NCBI GenBank assembly: GCA_018907035.1
Contig: JACCIC010000343.1
Span: forward strand, 165,818-229,817
Length of the DNA stretch: 64,000 bases
DNA from: Sycobia sp. Sy_11
Taxonomy: Eukaryota > Arthropoda > Insecta > Hymenoptera > Epichrysomallidae
Reading direction: 5' to 3'
A program made the translations under genes and the position numbers. Of the stretch, positions 44,993 to 55,309 are shown one piece after another. Under the pieces are notes generated by a model, which saw only the letters and a program-made list of their open reading frames with translations, searched no databases and was not told the DNA's origin. Positions within the stretch are counted from its first letter, which is position 1; every line of letters begins with the position of its first letter.

Positions 44993-46228
44993 TTAGGAGT
45001 GTGAATAAGTCTTTCCCGTTTTTTGTAAGAGATGGCGCCACCAATACTGTGCGAGTATTCAATGGTTACATATGTCATAATCAAAGCTTATTCATATGTC
45101 AACAATTCCATACTAACACATTAGTTAATATTTTTTCGCATCATAAATTTTTGATATCGTGAAAATGTCGAAATTTGAGCCGAGTCGACGTCATTTGCGG
45201 GAAGTTTCACTTTATTGGTTCAATTTGAAGAAATCTGCTGCCGAGACGCATCGATTGCTTCAGGAGGCTTATGGAGAAGGTTGTGTCGATGATTCAAGTG
45301 TTCGCGGATGGTTTCGACGCTTCAAAAGCGGTGATTTCGACGTGGAAGACAAGGAGCGTTCCGGGCGGCCGCAAATCTTTGAAGATCGAGAATTGGCGAC
45401 TTTGCTTGATGAAGATTCTTGTCAAACGCAAGAAGAACTTGCTGAAGCATTAGGAGTTGACCGAACAACCATTTCCAAGCGTTTGAAAGCCATGGGAATG
45501 ATCCAAAAGCAAGGAAATTGGGTGCCGTACGAACTGAAGCTGAGAGACGTCGAACGGCGTTTTTTCACTTGCGAACAGCTGCTTCAGCGACATAAAAGAA
45601 AGGGTTTTCTGCATCGTATCGTGACTGGCGATGAAAAGTGGATACGTTACGATAATCCGAAGCGAAGAAAATCATGGGGACTACCCGGCCATGCATCATC
45701 ATCGACGGCCAAGCCAAATATTCATGGCGCCAAGCTCATGCTCTGTATATGGTGGGACCAGCTAGGTGTGGTTTACTATGAGCTTCTGAAACCGAATGAA
45801 AGGATCACAGGCGAGGTCTATTGACGACATTTGATGCGTTTGAGCCGCGCACTGCGAGAAAAACGGCCACAATACTCCGACAGGCACGACAAAGTTATTT
45901 TGCAACATGACAATGCTCACCCACATGTTGCACCGCCGGTGAAAACATACTTAGAAACGCTCAAATGGGAAGTCCTACCCACCCGCCGTATAGTCCAGAC
46001 GTTGCTCCGTCTGATTACCATCTCTTCAGATCGATGACGCATGGCCTGGCTGACCAGCACTTCCATTCCTACGAGGAAGTCAAAAAATGGGTGGCTGACT
46101 GGATAGAGGCCAAACCGGTCGAATTTAGTCATCTAGCGATGGCCAATACTTTCAATAATTCATTTGTAACCATTTTTTCACAATAAAGGCTCAAAATTTG
46201 AAAAAAAAACGGGAAAGACTTATTCACA
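44993..46228 (+). mobile_element. Mariner element, near complete, inactive
   Basis: The left TIR TTAGGAGTGTGAATAAGTC at 44993 is preceded by TA. The right end GACTTATTCACA near 46228 lacks the last few TIR bases (TCCTAA) seen at 26670. Coding sequence fills the interior. The left flank ..ATAATTG-TA resembles the flank of the 26265-26670 copy. Confidence 0.9.
45165..46185 (+). pseudogene. Mariner transposase with one stop and one frameshift
   Basis: The first ATG is 45165 (MSKFEPSRRHLREVSLYWF). N-terminal helix-turn-helix regions (FNLKKSAAETHRLLQEAYGE; LAEALGVDRTTISKRLKAMG) are followed by the linker WVPYELKLRD. First catalytic Asp is in VTGDEKWI (residue 156), second in VILQHDNAHPH (residue 249). 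The third lies in PPYSPDVAPSDYHLF, in a different frame. The TGA at 45822 follows ITGEVY, and a one-base loss near 45970 shifts the frame before the third Asp. With those two lesions it cannot make an active enzyme, although all three DD34D positions are still readable. Belongs to the same family as the fragment at 26265. Confidence 0.92.
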
Positions 46229-46323
46229 TATTTTTATGGGAAATTGTATTTTGCCATTTGTGCGATTCGTGCAAGTTATGTGATACTTTAGGTACTTGTT
46301 AAGTATATTAATTTTTTTTGCAT

Positions 46324-46466
46324 ATTAGTTCTGAAGATTTGACTAATTGTATGGATTATAATAAACACTGCATTAGACAAACAGGTAGATATTGAAAAAA
46401 GAGAATTTATGAACATAAATATAGTTTACATAGTTCATATATTACTACCTGTTTAAAGGAGTATTA
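46324..46466 (+). pseudogene. Penelope GIY-YIG fragment, decayed
   Basis: In the plus frame it reads NCMDYNKHCIRQTGRY, stop, KKRIYEHKYSL, the same module as at 25760-25840. Key Tyr and Gly residues of the nuclease motif are changed. Confidence 0.8.
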
Positions 46467-46740
46467 ATAAATATTTTTTTATTGGTCTTACAGTCCAATC
46501 AATTAAATCTAAAAATAAAATAAAAAATAAAAATAAAAATAAATAAAAATAAAATAAAAATTAAAAATAAAAATTAAATTAAAAATTAAATTAAAATTAT
46601 AATGACAGTCAGAGTGTCCTTGTTTACATTCACCCCCGTAGACTAATCTGAAAATAAAATATTAGCTGAAAAAATTCTTTGTTAGTAAAGTGCAGTCTGA
46701 CTGTCCCCAACACCCTTACCTAATTGAAGACTTGTCCAAC
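46467..46740 (-). mobile_element. Penelope tail in opposite orientation
   Basis: On the minus strand, GTTGGACAAGTCTTC at 46740 runs through AGTCAGACTGCAC, the T/A-rich region and GGACTGTAAGACC to 46467. It matches 36549-36845 inverted. It starts within 3 bases of the predicted hammerhead cleavage point. Confidence 0.85.
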
Positions 46741-46746
46741 TCATCA

Positions 46747-46786
46747 GTCCCTGATGAGGAGCCGTAGCGAGCTCGAAACGTTGGAC
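46747..46786 (+). ncRNA. Hammerhead-like motif, plus orientation
   Basis: The same 40 nt as at 26162 and 36516. Here it is isolated between an inverted Penelope tail and the Mutator-like fragment. Upstream TCATCAG mirrors CTGATGA, giving a short hairpin at the junction. Confidence 0.55.
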
Positions 46787-47396
46787 GAGTGGCCGTTCTC
46801 TCGAACGATACGCTGTTGGTCGCGCATCTTGGCGAACCGCATGGTAGTTGCCCGATTTTCAGGCCGATAATTTCCATTATTTTCAAAAGTGGGTTGAATT
46901 CTTCATCAAAAGTACAGGCAGCAGTGAGGCATGCAATTTTAACGATTTTTTTCCATTATAAACATGCTTCTGTGCCATAGCCCAAACTGTTGAGTTGAAA
47001 CACTCATTGTTATTTTCAGTTTTTCTACCCAAACATCTCTCCAGCAATTTCATTTTTGTTAGATCTTCATAGATCGGTCTCAGCACCTCTTGTACGTCAC
47101 TAGCATGAGCAGGACGATGTTTATAATTTTTTAAAGCGTTGTTTGCTTCGGCTTTCTTATACATGCACCAGCTGTCTGAACAATACGTATACTGTGGTTT
47201 GAAGTCTGTTGAGATTTTGTGGTAATAGCCGGCCCAGATTTCGTTTCGCATGCCTTCTACTGAATTTGAATTCCTTTCAATTGCAAGACTGTAGTTTTTA
47301 GATAACTCCTTCATTAATTTGATACTTAGATCAGCAGTCTTCACTTTTTTAATCACGACTTTTGGTTTCTTCACAACTTTCTTTGATTCTCCACTA
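46787..47396 (-). pseudogene. Mutator-like transposase domain fragment
   Basis: A minus-strand frame of 163 residues from Met 47374 (MKKPKVVIKKVKTADLSIKL) contains YCSDSWCMYKKAEANN, RPIYEDLTKMKLLERCLGRK and TENNNECFNSTVWAMAQKH. The C..SWC..Y, LLxxCLxGxT and NNNExFNxxxW blocks are, to my recollection, those of the Mutator-like transposase domain common in arthropod genomes. A one-base change in an A7 run (T7 at 46946-46952) shifts the frame. In the alternative frame it continues TAACTFDEEFNPLLKIMEII to the Penelope junction at 46787. On the 5' side, TTTCAG at 47401-47397 looks like a splice acceptor, so coding would start upstream in another exon, which I cannot see. Confidence 0.62.
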
Positions 47397-48800
47397 CTGA
47401 AATACAGAACTGAAATACAGAAGTAAAATTATAAAGGGAAGGTAATATTGAGAAGCAAAGGTATATGCTTTGATGAGAATATATATAGGTGGCTTATCCG
47501 GCGCGCGCGCTGGGCGGGTCAGAATAGCGCGCTCAGGTAAGTGCGTTCGAGAGGTGGAAAAGTATAGTTAGACTACCTGAATCTTTCTAAAATTTTGAGC
47601 TAACATTTTTGAATATATTTACTTTCGATAAATGTAAAAAAAAATTAAACATTTTTTTCAAAGTTTTAAAGTAGAATACTGCTTTCATGTAGACATTTAT
47701 CAATATAATTAATGTATTGTATTTATTTCTTTAAATTACTCGTAGAAATCATCGACAGACACCTAGACATCGTATTCTACCGGCCGAACACGAAAAAGAT
47801 ATTTTATATATATAAAATATCTTTTTCACAACACGAATCCTTTTATTTCACTATTTGGTTTTTTATCCTACTTCTTAATTTGTAGGGGGATTGTCAGGAT
47901 AAGCAAATAAAATAGAATAAAACAAAATATTATGATTTTATCGTACAATACACATATATTATAAAATAAAGGTTTGTACAAAAGCGAATCAGAAGATCTT
48001 CAACAATCTTGTAACAATCTAAGCTTCGGAAGGTCTGCCGAAATTTTCTGATCATTGTCCATATTTCTATTATTAGATTCTACGATAGGGAAGCCTAAGT
48101 ACGGTTTTCACTGCACTTCCACATACACGTACGTTAGTGGCTTGCATTACCTGTTAGGGAATTTTAATGGTACTTTTGATGCGCTACCTCTCCATCAGGG
48201 TTTCCCCTCATAACTACTTGTATCCCTACGAATTAATAAGTATATGTCTACATTAATGTTATAATTAATAGTAATAACTGAAATAAGAAAAACTAAACGA
48301 GTTAATTAATTAAACGTTAGCGTCCATGTTTATTCAATTTTAGAAGTATTTATACTTATTAATATTACATATATATTAATCTTACATCATCATTAAGTTA
48401 CATAATTATTAACATTTATTGTAAAATATTACATTGTTGCTATCTATGTGATCACAAGATTATAACAATTACATTAGTTAATAAATACAAGAATAAAGCA
48501 TATAGAATTTACAATTATTAAATAATATATAGGTTAATTAACTATTCAATTTCTGTTTCTTTTCTAGTCTTGCTCGCTGCATACAGTTCGGTTCGCATAT
48601 TAACGAATAACTCATTTTTTTCTACCAGACTAATAAATAAACATTCGGAAAGTAAGCAACTTCACCTATATTTACTTATTTATTTATTATAAATAGTTCC
48701 TTTCTCGACCGTACAAGCCTTGAGGTGGAATGATTTTAATTGGGACCAAAGTCTCTCTCTCTCTCTCTCTCTCGGGCTTCTCTTAAAAAATTGTTGTATA
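47397..48800. other. AT-rich sequence, no gene recognised
   Basis: A GCGCGCGCGC pocket lies near 47500-47540. One Helitron minisatellite unit lies at about 47745-47792, a 36-bp palindrome at 47792-47827 and TTGTCAGGATAA near 47890. A (CT)n run lies at about 48752-48773. Confidence 0.5.
47792..47827. repeat. 36-bp perfect palindrome
   Basis: GAAAAAGATATTTTATAT and its exact reverse complement with no spacer. Confidence 0.92.
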
Positions 48801-48922
48801 CTAGATACCCAGCGTCCGCTTAAAAAAATATGCTATTCGCAGCCATTATTTAACTTTAAGCTCAGTTAGCCTATTATCTAAAATATTCACGGCATATAAT
48901 TTAAAATACAAACATATAAGGA

Positions 48923-48968
<46 letters not shown>

Positions 48969-49720
48969 GTATATGTATATGTATGTATACATATTAAATA
49001 CGGCTTCTACGGGGACATATTGTATTTTCGTGTACGAAATGTTGAATACGATATCCCGATTTCTACTGGGAGTTTTGAGTTCGGATGATAGAATGCGATA
49101 TCCAGATGTTTTCGAACGATTTCTACGGGGAGTATTACTTTTAGTCTGTAAAAAACGATGTCTAGCTTCCTTGGAACATCTTCCACGCATACTTACATAA
49201 TCTAACGGTAGAACACGATGTCCAGTATTTTGGAACGAATTCTACAGCAAGTAATGTTTTAGTCACTAGGAAACCATGTCTAGTTTTCTCGGGACGACTT
49301 CTACGGAGAGTTTCGTGTTTAGTTGGTAGGAAACGAGGTCTAGGTATTTGTGGGCAACTTCTACCGGGATTATCGTATTTGGACTATAGAATACGATGTC
49401 CTGTTGGCTTCGAACATGTTCTTCGTAGATTTGCTTATTCAGACGGTAGAACATGATGTTCCGGTATGACAGGATGACTTCTTCGGAGAGATTCGTGTTC
49501 TATCATCCGAAACAAACGCCCAGTTGAAGTCGTCCCGGCATATCTAGACATCGTATTGTACCTCCCCAACATGAAACTCTTTATAGCAGTTGTCCCAAGA
49601 CATGTTCCGTCGTACAAACATCATACTCTCCGTAGAAGTTGTCTCCAACACTTGGAAACCTTTTTCTACCGCCCGAATTCGAAAGTTTTTCGAAAATTTT
49701 CCCGGTAGAAGCCGTATGTA

Positions 49721-49776
<56 letters not shown>

Positions 49777-49984
49777 TGTATAAAACAGTTGGCAAAATAT
49801 CAGCTTTTTGAAATGGACGCTGCATTGAAGCAGATTTTTATACAGAAGCGACTATAGGTAAATTATGGTAAACTATTTATAGTATTATAGATTTTCAGAT
49901 AGACTTTTTAATTAAATATTATTGAACTGGTTGAGAAATCAGTTAAATTATTATATCGGGCGAAGCCGAGACGGAGGATGTTAG
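48801..49984 (+). mobile_element. Helitron-like element, 3' end at about 49984
   Basis: The same architecture as 6690-7834: AAAAAAATATGCTATTCG near 48820, (AT)n, reversed 60-bp units from 49000 to about 49490, an orientation switch, forward units to about 49710, (AT)n (49727-49768), then tail (49790-49950). The 3' end is mutated: the hairpin has lost bases (ATCGGGCGAAGCCGAGA) and CTAG reads TTAG, so this copy is the oldest-looking. Confidence 0.7.
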
Positions 49985-50279
49985 GTAGGCTGAGGATATT
50001 TTCTAAATCATCAACTTAAATTAACTCTCCAATTCAACTTAAAATTTGAAAGCTAACTATTATAAAGAAAAGATATATAAAAATTAGTCATTAAATTGGT
50101 AACATTATTATTACGATTTATTCATTTTAAAATTTCCAGAGTTTCAAGACTATCTAATCGTTTACGTTTATTCGAATTATGCAATAATTTAACATTAAGC
50201 TCATCTATAATGTTATTTATCTATTCAGTGTTCAGAAATTCCAGTATATTTTCATTTATATACAGCGTGTCCCAAAATT
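49985..50279. other. AT-rich spacer, nothing recognised
   Basis: No recognisable coding or repeat sequence. GTGTCCCAAAATTA near 50270 could be the end of another element. Confidence 0.45.
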
Positions 50280-50692
50280 AATTAGACAGATTAATATATC
50301 TGTATAGATTATAACTCGATGGGGCGTCCTGAGCGAGGCTCATCAGAGGTGCTCACACGACCCATTTGAAACACGGAAAGTCACTGGTTATCGGTTGAAA
50401 ATGATGGGGAGGATGTCCCCAGTGTTGACTCCATCTCTTCTTTAATTTGCTTCGGCGTTAACCCCTTCAAATAAAAGTATTTGATGACAGCACGATTTTC
50501 CAGCTTTTCCATTTTAACGAAAAACGCAGAGGCGTCTTGTTCAGCGTGCTCTCAAACCTAAACTAGCATGGCAATCGGACTGAAACTATAGCTACAAGCT
50601 ATCTAAGGATGGTACTATAGAACGCCACCTCAAGGTAGGCCTAGTGACGCCATCTCTTGGTCAGGCCGGAAACTTATCAATTCACCCTCGTA
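50280..50692 (-). pseudogene. Mariner N-terminal fragment (third family)
   Basis: On the minus strand the TIR-like TACGAGGGTGAATTGATAAG begins at 50692. From ATG 50512 the frame reads MEKLENRAVIKYFYLKGLTP, then KQIKEEMESTLG, then breaks (stop), and in a neighbouring frame ends RVSTSDEPRSGRP. The KYFxLKGLTP..I..M and EDxPRSGRP blocks belong to the mariner transposase DNA-binding domain. The catalytic domain is absent. Too broken to give a long open frame. Confidence 0.78.
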
Positions 50693-52439
50693 TGTTTTAC
50701 ATATTTTATTATTGTTAGACGGACTAGGTCTAAGAGTTATAACAAAAATCGGATGCAACGAAGGACTGGACATACGCCTCTCCCAACCCCTCACTCATTT
50801 TTTCGCCATGATCAGTTTTTTCGCTATTATTTCTCTCTCTCTCTCTCTCTCTTTATTCTAATGCCGTATCCACAGTTTTATTTATACGAAAGGACGAAGC
50901 AATAACCGCACCATGATAAGTTTTCTCGAATCGAAAAATATACAATCCATGCTCCATATATATATATATATATATAGAGCTTCTTCTTAATTATGAAATT
51001 TAATTATTCTTCTAACTTCAATAAAATCAGAACATCAATGAAACTAAATAATGTGTTTAAAAGCTTCTTTCATCATTGTACATTATATATCTTTCTACAC
51101 TATTTATTTCAAACGCTTCATTATAATATTATTCGAAGAAAATTAATTTATATATGTAACGAATCGTCTGCTCTTATACATCTGTCTCTTCTTGCGTGAT
51201 ATTTATATTTTTAATTTGTAGGGTTCTCTGAAGATGGAGGATTGTGTCGGGACGGGTGAATGCACTGGGTGACTGACTAACTCTTTTTAGTAAATTCTTT
51301 TTTTTAATTATTAATAATAATATATTTTATTAATAAAAATGTTTTATTTCTCCATTTCGATTCTCTAGTGACTCCCTATAGCAAATAAAAGAAAGGAAAA
51401 GAATTGACAATTTCGTAAATTAAATAATATAATAATATAATATGTATTTCCCGTATTTCGTCGCGCCTTATTCCTTTAATCCTATTGTCGGCTGTTTCGT
51501 CTTGACTGATTTTTGAACTTTCTCTATTTACTTGATCGTTTATTTACACGGACAAAGCATTTGCTTCTTCGCAGTTTATCATTTTAAATTTTATATAAAT
51601 TTCAAAGGGCTCGTCGCCAATAATATAAAATTATTAATTTTTAAATAACTGAGGAGCGTCTGATCATATTTAAAAATTATTTCACGATCTTATTAAATAC
51701 ATATAAAATTGTTACATGATTTTATTGAGTACGATTTCTTATCTATTTCCTCGACACATTTTATTTTTATTTGATGTGTCTCGCTACAATCTATTTCGGA
51801 AAAACAGTGTGCCTTTACTTGTAATTATTTAATCACGCGGATTTCCCTATTTTAAACGATTTGTTGGCGATTTTGTATTATTGTTCGTTGGTCTGGATAT
51901 GTTAATTCGAGGAGCATCTCATCACTAATAGACCTTTCATTTTATCTCTGACAAAGGATCACCTTTTCTCACAGATAAAATCTGACTTTATTTTCAACGC
52001 ATTTAAGATATTATTTCGAGGAGCGCCTAGTAAATAATATATTTTTAATTCTATTTCTGACAAAGCAGCGTATTTACTGAGAAATAGAATTTTCTTTTTT
52101 TTTTGGTATTCGCTGGCCTTCTTGAGTGTCGCTCGTTGCGATATTGCTCGTTAGTAAGGGAGCAATCTTTCCTATACAAGAAATTATGTCCTAAGACGAG
52201 TAAAGGAGCGAATTTTCCTCGTAAAAGAGTTTGCACCAGGAGATAACGGGTCGGTGGATCGAATTTTGTTGATTTCTTTTATTCACTTGAGAGGTGCCTT
52301 TCTCGGTAAGTGCCAAAAACGAACAAGATTTCCATCGAAAAATAACGCACTATTATACAAACGAAAAGTACGTTATTGGATTTTAATTTATAATTTTGTT
52401 AATTTTCATTGGTTGCTTATTTGTTCTGCTGCTTTTTAT
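50693..52439. other. Non-coding sequence with weak repeats
   Basis: Short (CT)n near 50830. Between about 51640 and 52100 a GAGGAGC(G/A)(T/C)CT phrase occurs three times, and TCTGACAAAG occurs twice within related surroundings, suggesting a decayed tandem duplication or LTR. No recognised protein. Confidence 0.45.
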
Positions 52440-52679
52440 TTTCTCTTACATGGGAAAATCTCGCTCTCTCTCTATATCTTTCTCTCTTTCTTTCGTCTCT
52501 TCTCTTCTCTTATAAAATGGTTTTGTATGCCAAATCATACTAAACATAATTTGTGACGATAAATTATATTTTTGTTATTATACATTATATTAACTTAGGT
52601 ATTGACAATAGACTATATTTTTTTAGTTTGAACAAAAGAAATAGTGGCGAAATAGAGTTTTTACCAACACCTGAAACTA

Positions 52680-52727
<48 letters not shown>

Positions 52728-52730
52728 CAT
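52440..52730 (+). mobile_element. Helitron-family cassette fragment
   Basis: CT-rich start, TTTTGTATGCCAAATCATAC, GTTTGAACAAAAGAAATAG, then (AT)n at about 52688-52722, as in 6400-6660 and 35512-35772. Confidence 0.6.
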
Positions 52731-53795
52731 AAGTATATATATACACACGTATGTTGAACTAATTTTCATGGCTTGGTACAAGCGCCTTTTTTCTTATCGC
52801 CGAGAGTAACCGGACACCCTGTTGTCAGAAACTGAGCGTCGACGCTGACCTCGGAGGAAAGTTCCCGAATCAACGCCGAATATTAACTGTCGAAATTTCT
52901 CATTACGATCGACGTTAATATTAAATTTGTAATTTTTAAAATTGAAAAAGAACGTAGAGACAAAATCATAGATTGAAGGATGGTATGTCATCAATACATA
53001 TGCATGTGCACGTACTTTTGTTTTGATAGATTAATTACTATGTTAAGTATGATTAATAAAATATTAATTATTATAAGTAGAATGATGGATTAACAAACTT
53101 TTAAATATATATTAGAGTATGATATAAAGATCAGTTTAATAATTGTAAAATGTAGAACAAACCAAACAATTTAGATTAATATTGTTAGTCCAATTACGAT
53201 ATTATGCTAATAGAATGTTAATAACAATATACTAAGTTGACAGAATGTTAATAACAATATACTAAGTTAATAGAATGTTAATAACACTATACTTGTAAAA
53301 TAAAGTAAATCGAATAATAGACTAAGTGATTCCTAACTTATAGTATAAAAATTAGTTTGGCTAATAATAAAAGATTACGTAAATAATTATAACGTAGAGC
53401 AACACCGAAACATTAAGATTAATAATATTAGTTCAGAATGTTAGTAGTTATATACTTTATAAGATACGTAAAATAAATTAAATAATAGAGTAAGAGTTCT
53501 AACTTATAGTATAAAGATTAGTTCAGCTAATAAAATAAGAGATTATGTAAAATTAATAATTATATACGTAACAAACGGTTAAGGTATTAATTAAAGATCG
53601 TATTTTATAATGTCGCTATAAGTTTGTTGTTCATGATCATAGCAGATGCGTTATATTTAACAATTAAATATTGTAAGAAAGCGAACGAATGAGTTTATAT
53701 TATAAACGAAATTTGACCCCTTCATTGGCTTTCCCTACGACCGCTCAGATGAATTTCCACGAAAATTTTGGACGGCCTTTTTTACTTTGTCCAGA
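52731..53795. other. AT-rich sequence with short tandem repeats
   Basis: A GC-richer pocket lies at 52795-52880. A 30-bp unit containing AGAATGTTAATAACAATATAC repeats three times at about 53212-53292. A looser duplication of about 160 bp (AACTTATAGTATAAA..TTAGTTxxGCTAATAA) spans 53330-53560. No gene. Confidence 0.6.
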
Positions 53796-53800
53796 TCACA

Positions 53801-53863
53801 TATAAATAGGAGTCGGACGAAGCGAAAAATCACTGCCGGTCGGGATTTCAGCTAGGTCAGATC
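53801..53863 (+). promoter_or_regulatory. Core promoter: TATA, Inr and DPE
   Basis: TATAAATAGG begins at 53801. TCACT with A at 53832 gives an initiator 31 bases downstream. AGATC at 53859-53863 is exactly +28 to +32 and fits the DPE consensus RGWYV. All three arthropod core elements are in register on the plus strand. The first downstream feature is the 63/64-bp array. It may belong to an LTR or to a host transcription unit. Confidence 0.6.
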
Positions 53864-54249
53864 CATCCGATAGTTATAACCCTTAGAATTTTTGCGACTT
53901 TTTTCGAACTTAGAATTTTTTCGACGTTTTTGGACTTAGGATTATTCTGACCTAGATATTTTTTTTTTCTTGCGATTTTTAACTTTTGAAACACTTTGTA
54001 TTTTTCAGAATTTGAAATTTTCGTGTTTCTCGAACTTCATCTTGTACGTGTTAACTAACTTTGTATAACCGACTTATATCTAGTTTATTTTTATATATTA
54101 TACGGTTGTATAAGAAGTACTTCAGAAAAGTAAATAAATAGTAAGTAATCAATAATATTTATCGTTTATCCTTATGAACATTATTTGTCCGTAATCTCTA
54201 CTAAACCCAATCGCGCTATATATTTATATCTGTTAACTGTATCTTCTCT
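53864..54249 (+). other. Leader between promoter and array
   Basis: T-rich, with several AACTTAGAATTTTT / GACTTTTTTCG repeats at 53880-53950. No open frame of note and no second copy in the window. Confidence 0.5.
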
Positions 54250-55309
54250 GAGTAGGCTAAACGGGTGGGACTCTAGCAATCCTGTACACGGAAGCCACTC
54301 CGCTGATTTTTCTGAGTAGGCTAAACGGGTGGGACTCTAGCAGTCCTGTACACGGAAGCCACTCCGCTGATTTTTCTGAATAGGCTAAACGGGTGGGGCG
54401 CTAGCAGTCCTGTACAGGGAAGCCACTCCTGTATTTTTCTGAGTAGGCTAAACGGGTGCGGCGCTAGCAGTCCTGTACACGGAAGCCACTTCTATATTTT
54501 TCTGAATAGGCTAAACGGGTGGTACTCTAGCAGTCCTGTAAACCGAAACCACCCCTATATTTTTCTGATCAGGCTAAACGGGTGGGGCGCTAGCATTCCT
54601 CTACACGGAAGCTACTCCACTAGCTCTTCTGCGTAGGCTAAACGGGTGCGACTCTAACAGTCCTGTACAGGGAAACCACTCCTGTATTTTTCTGAGTAGG
54701 CTCAACGGGTGGGGCGCTAGCAGTCCTGTACGCGGAAGCCACTCCGCTGATTTTTCTGAATAGGCTAAACGGGTGGGGCGCTCGCAGTCCTGTACAGGGG
54801 GAAGCCACTCCGCTGATTTTTCTGATCTTTTAGGCTATACGGGTGGGGATGGGGGCGCTAGCAGTCCTGTACAGGGAAGCCACTCCTGTATTTTTCTGAG
54901 TAGGCTAAACGGGTGCGGCGCTAGCAGTCCTGTACACGGAAGCCACTTCTATATTTTTCTGAATAGGCTAAACGGGTGGTACTCTAGCAGTCCTGTAAAC
55001 CGAAACCACCCCTATATTTTTCTGAGTCAGGCTAGGCTAAACGCTGGGGGGGTGCTAGCATTCCTCTACACGGAAGCTACTCCACTAGCTCTTCTGCGTA
55101 GGCTAAACGGGTGCGACTCTAACAGTCCTGTACAGGGAAACCACTCCTGTATTTTTCTGAGTAGGCTCAACGGGTGGGGCGCTAGCAGTCCTGTACGCGG
55201 AAGCCACTCCGCTGATTTTTCTGAATAGGCTAAACGGGTGGGGCGCTCGCAGTCCTGTACAGGGAAGCCACTCCGCTGATTTTTCTGAATAGGCTAAACG
55301 GGTGGAGCG

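Noticed and set aside
53750..53800. Heat-shock element upstream of the array promoter (GAATTTCCACGAAAATTTT)
   Set aside because: Spacing between GAA/TTC blocks is wrong by one base, so it does not meet the nGAAnnTTCn pattern.
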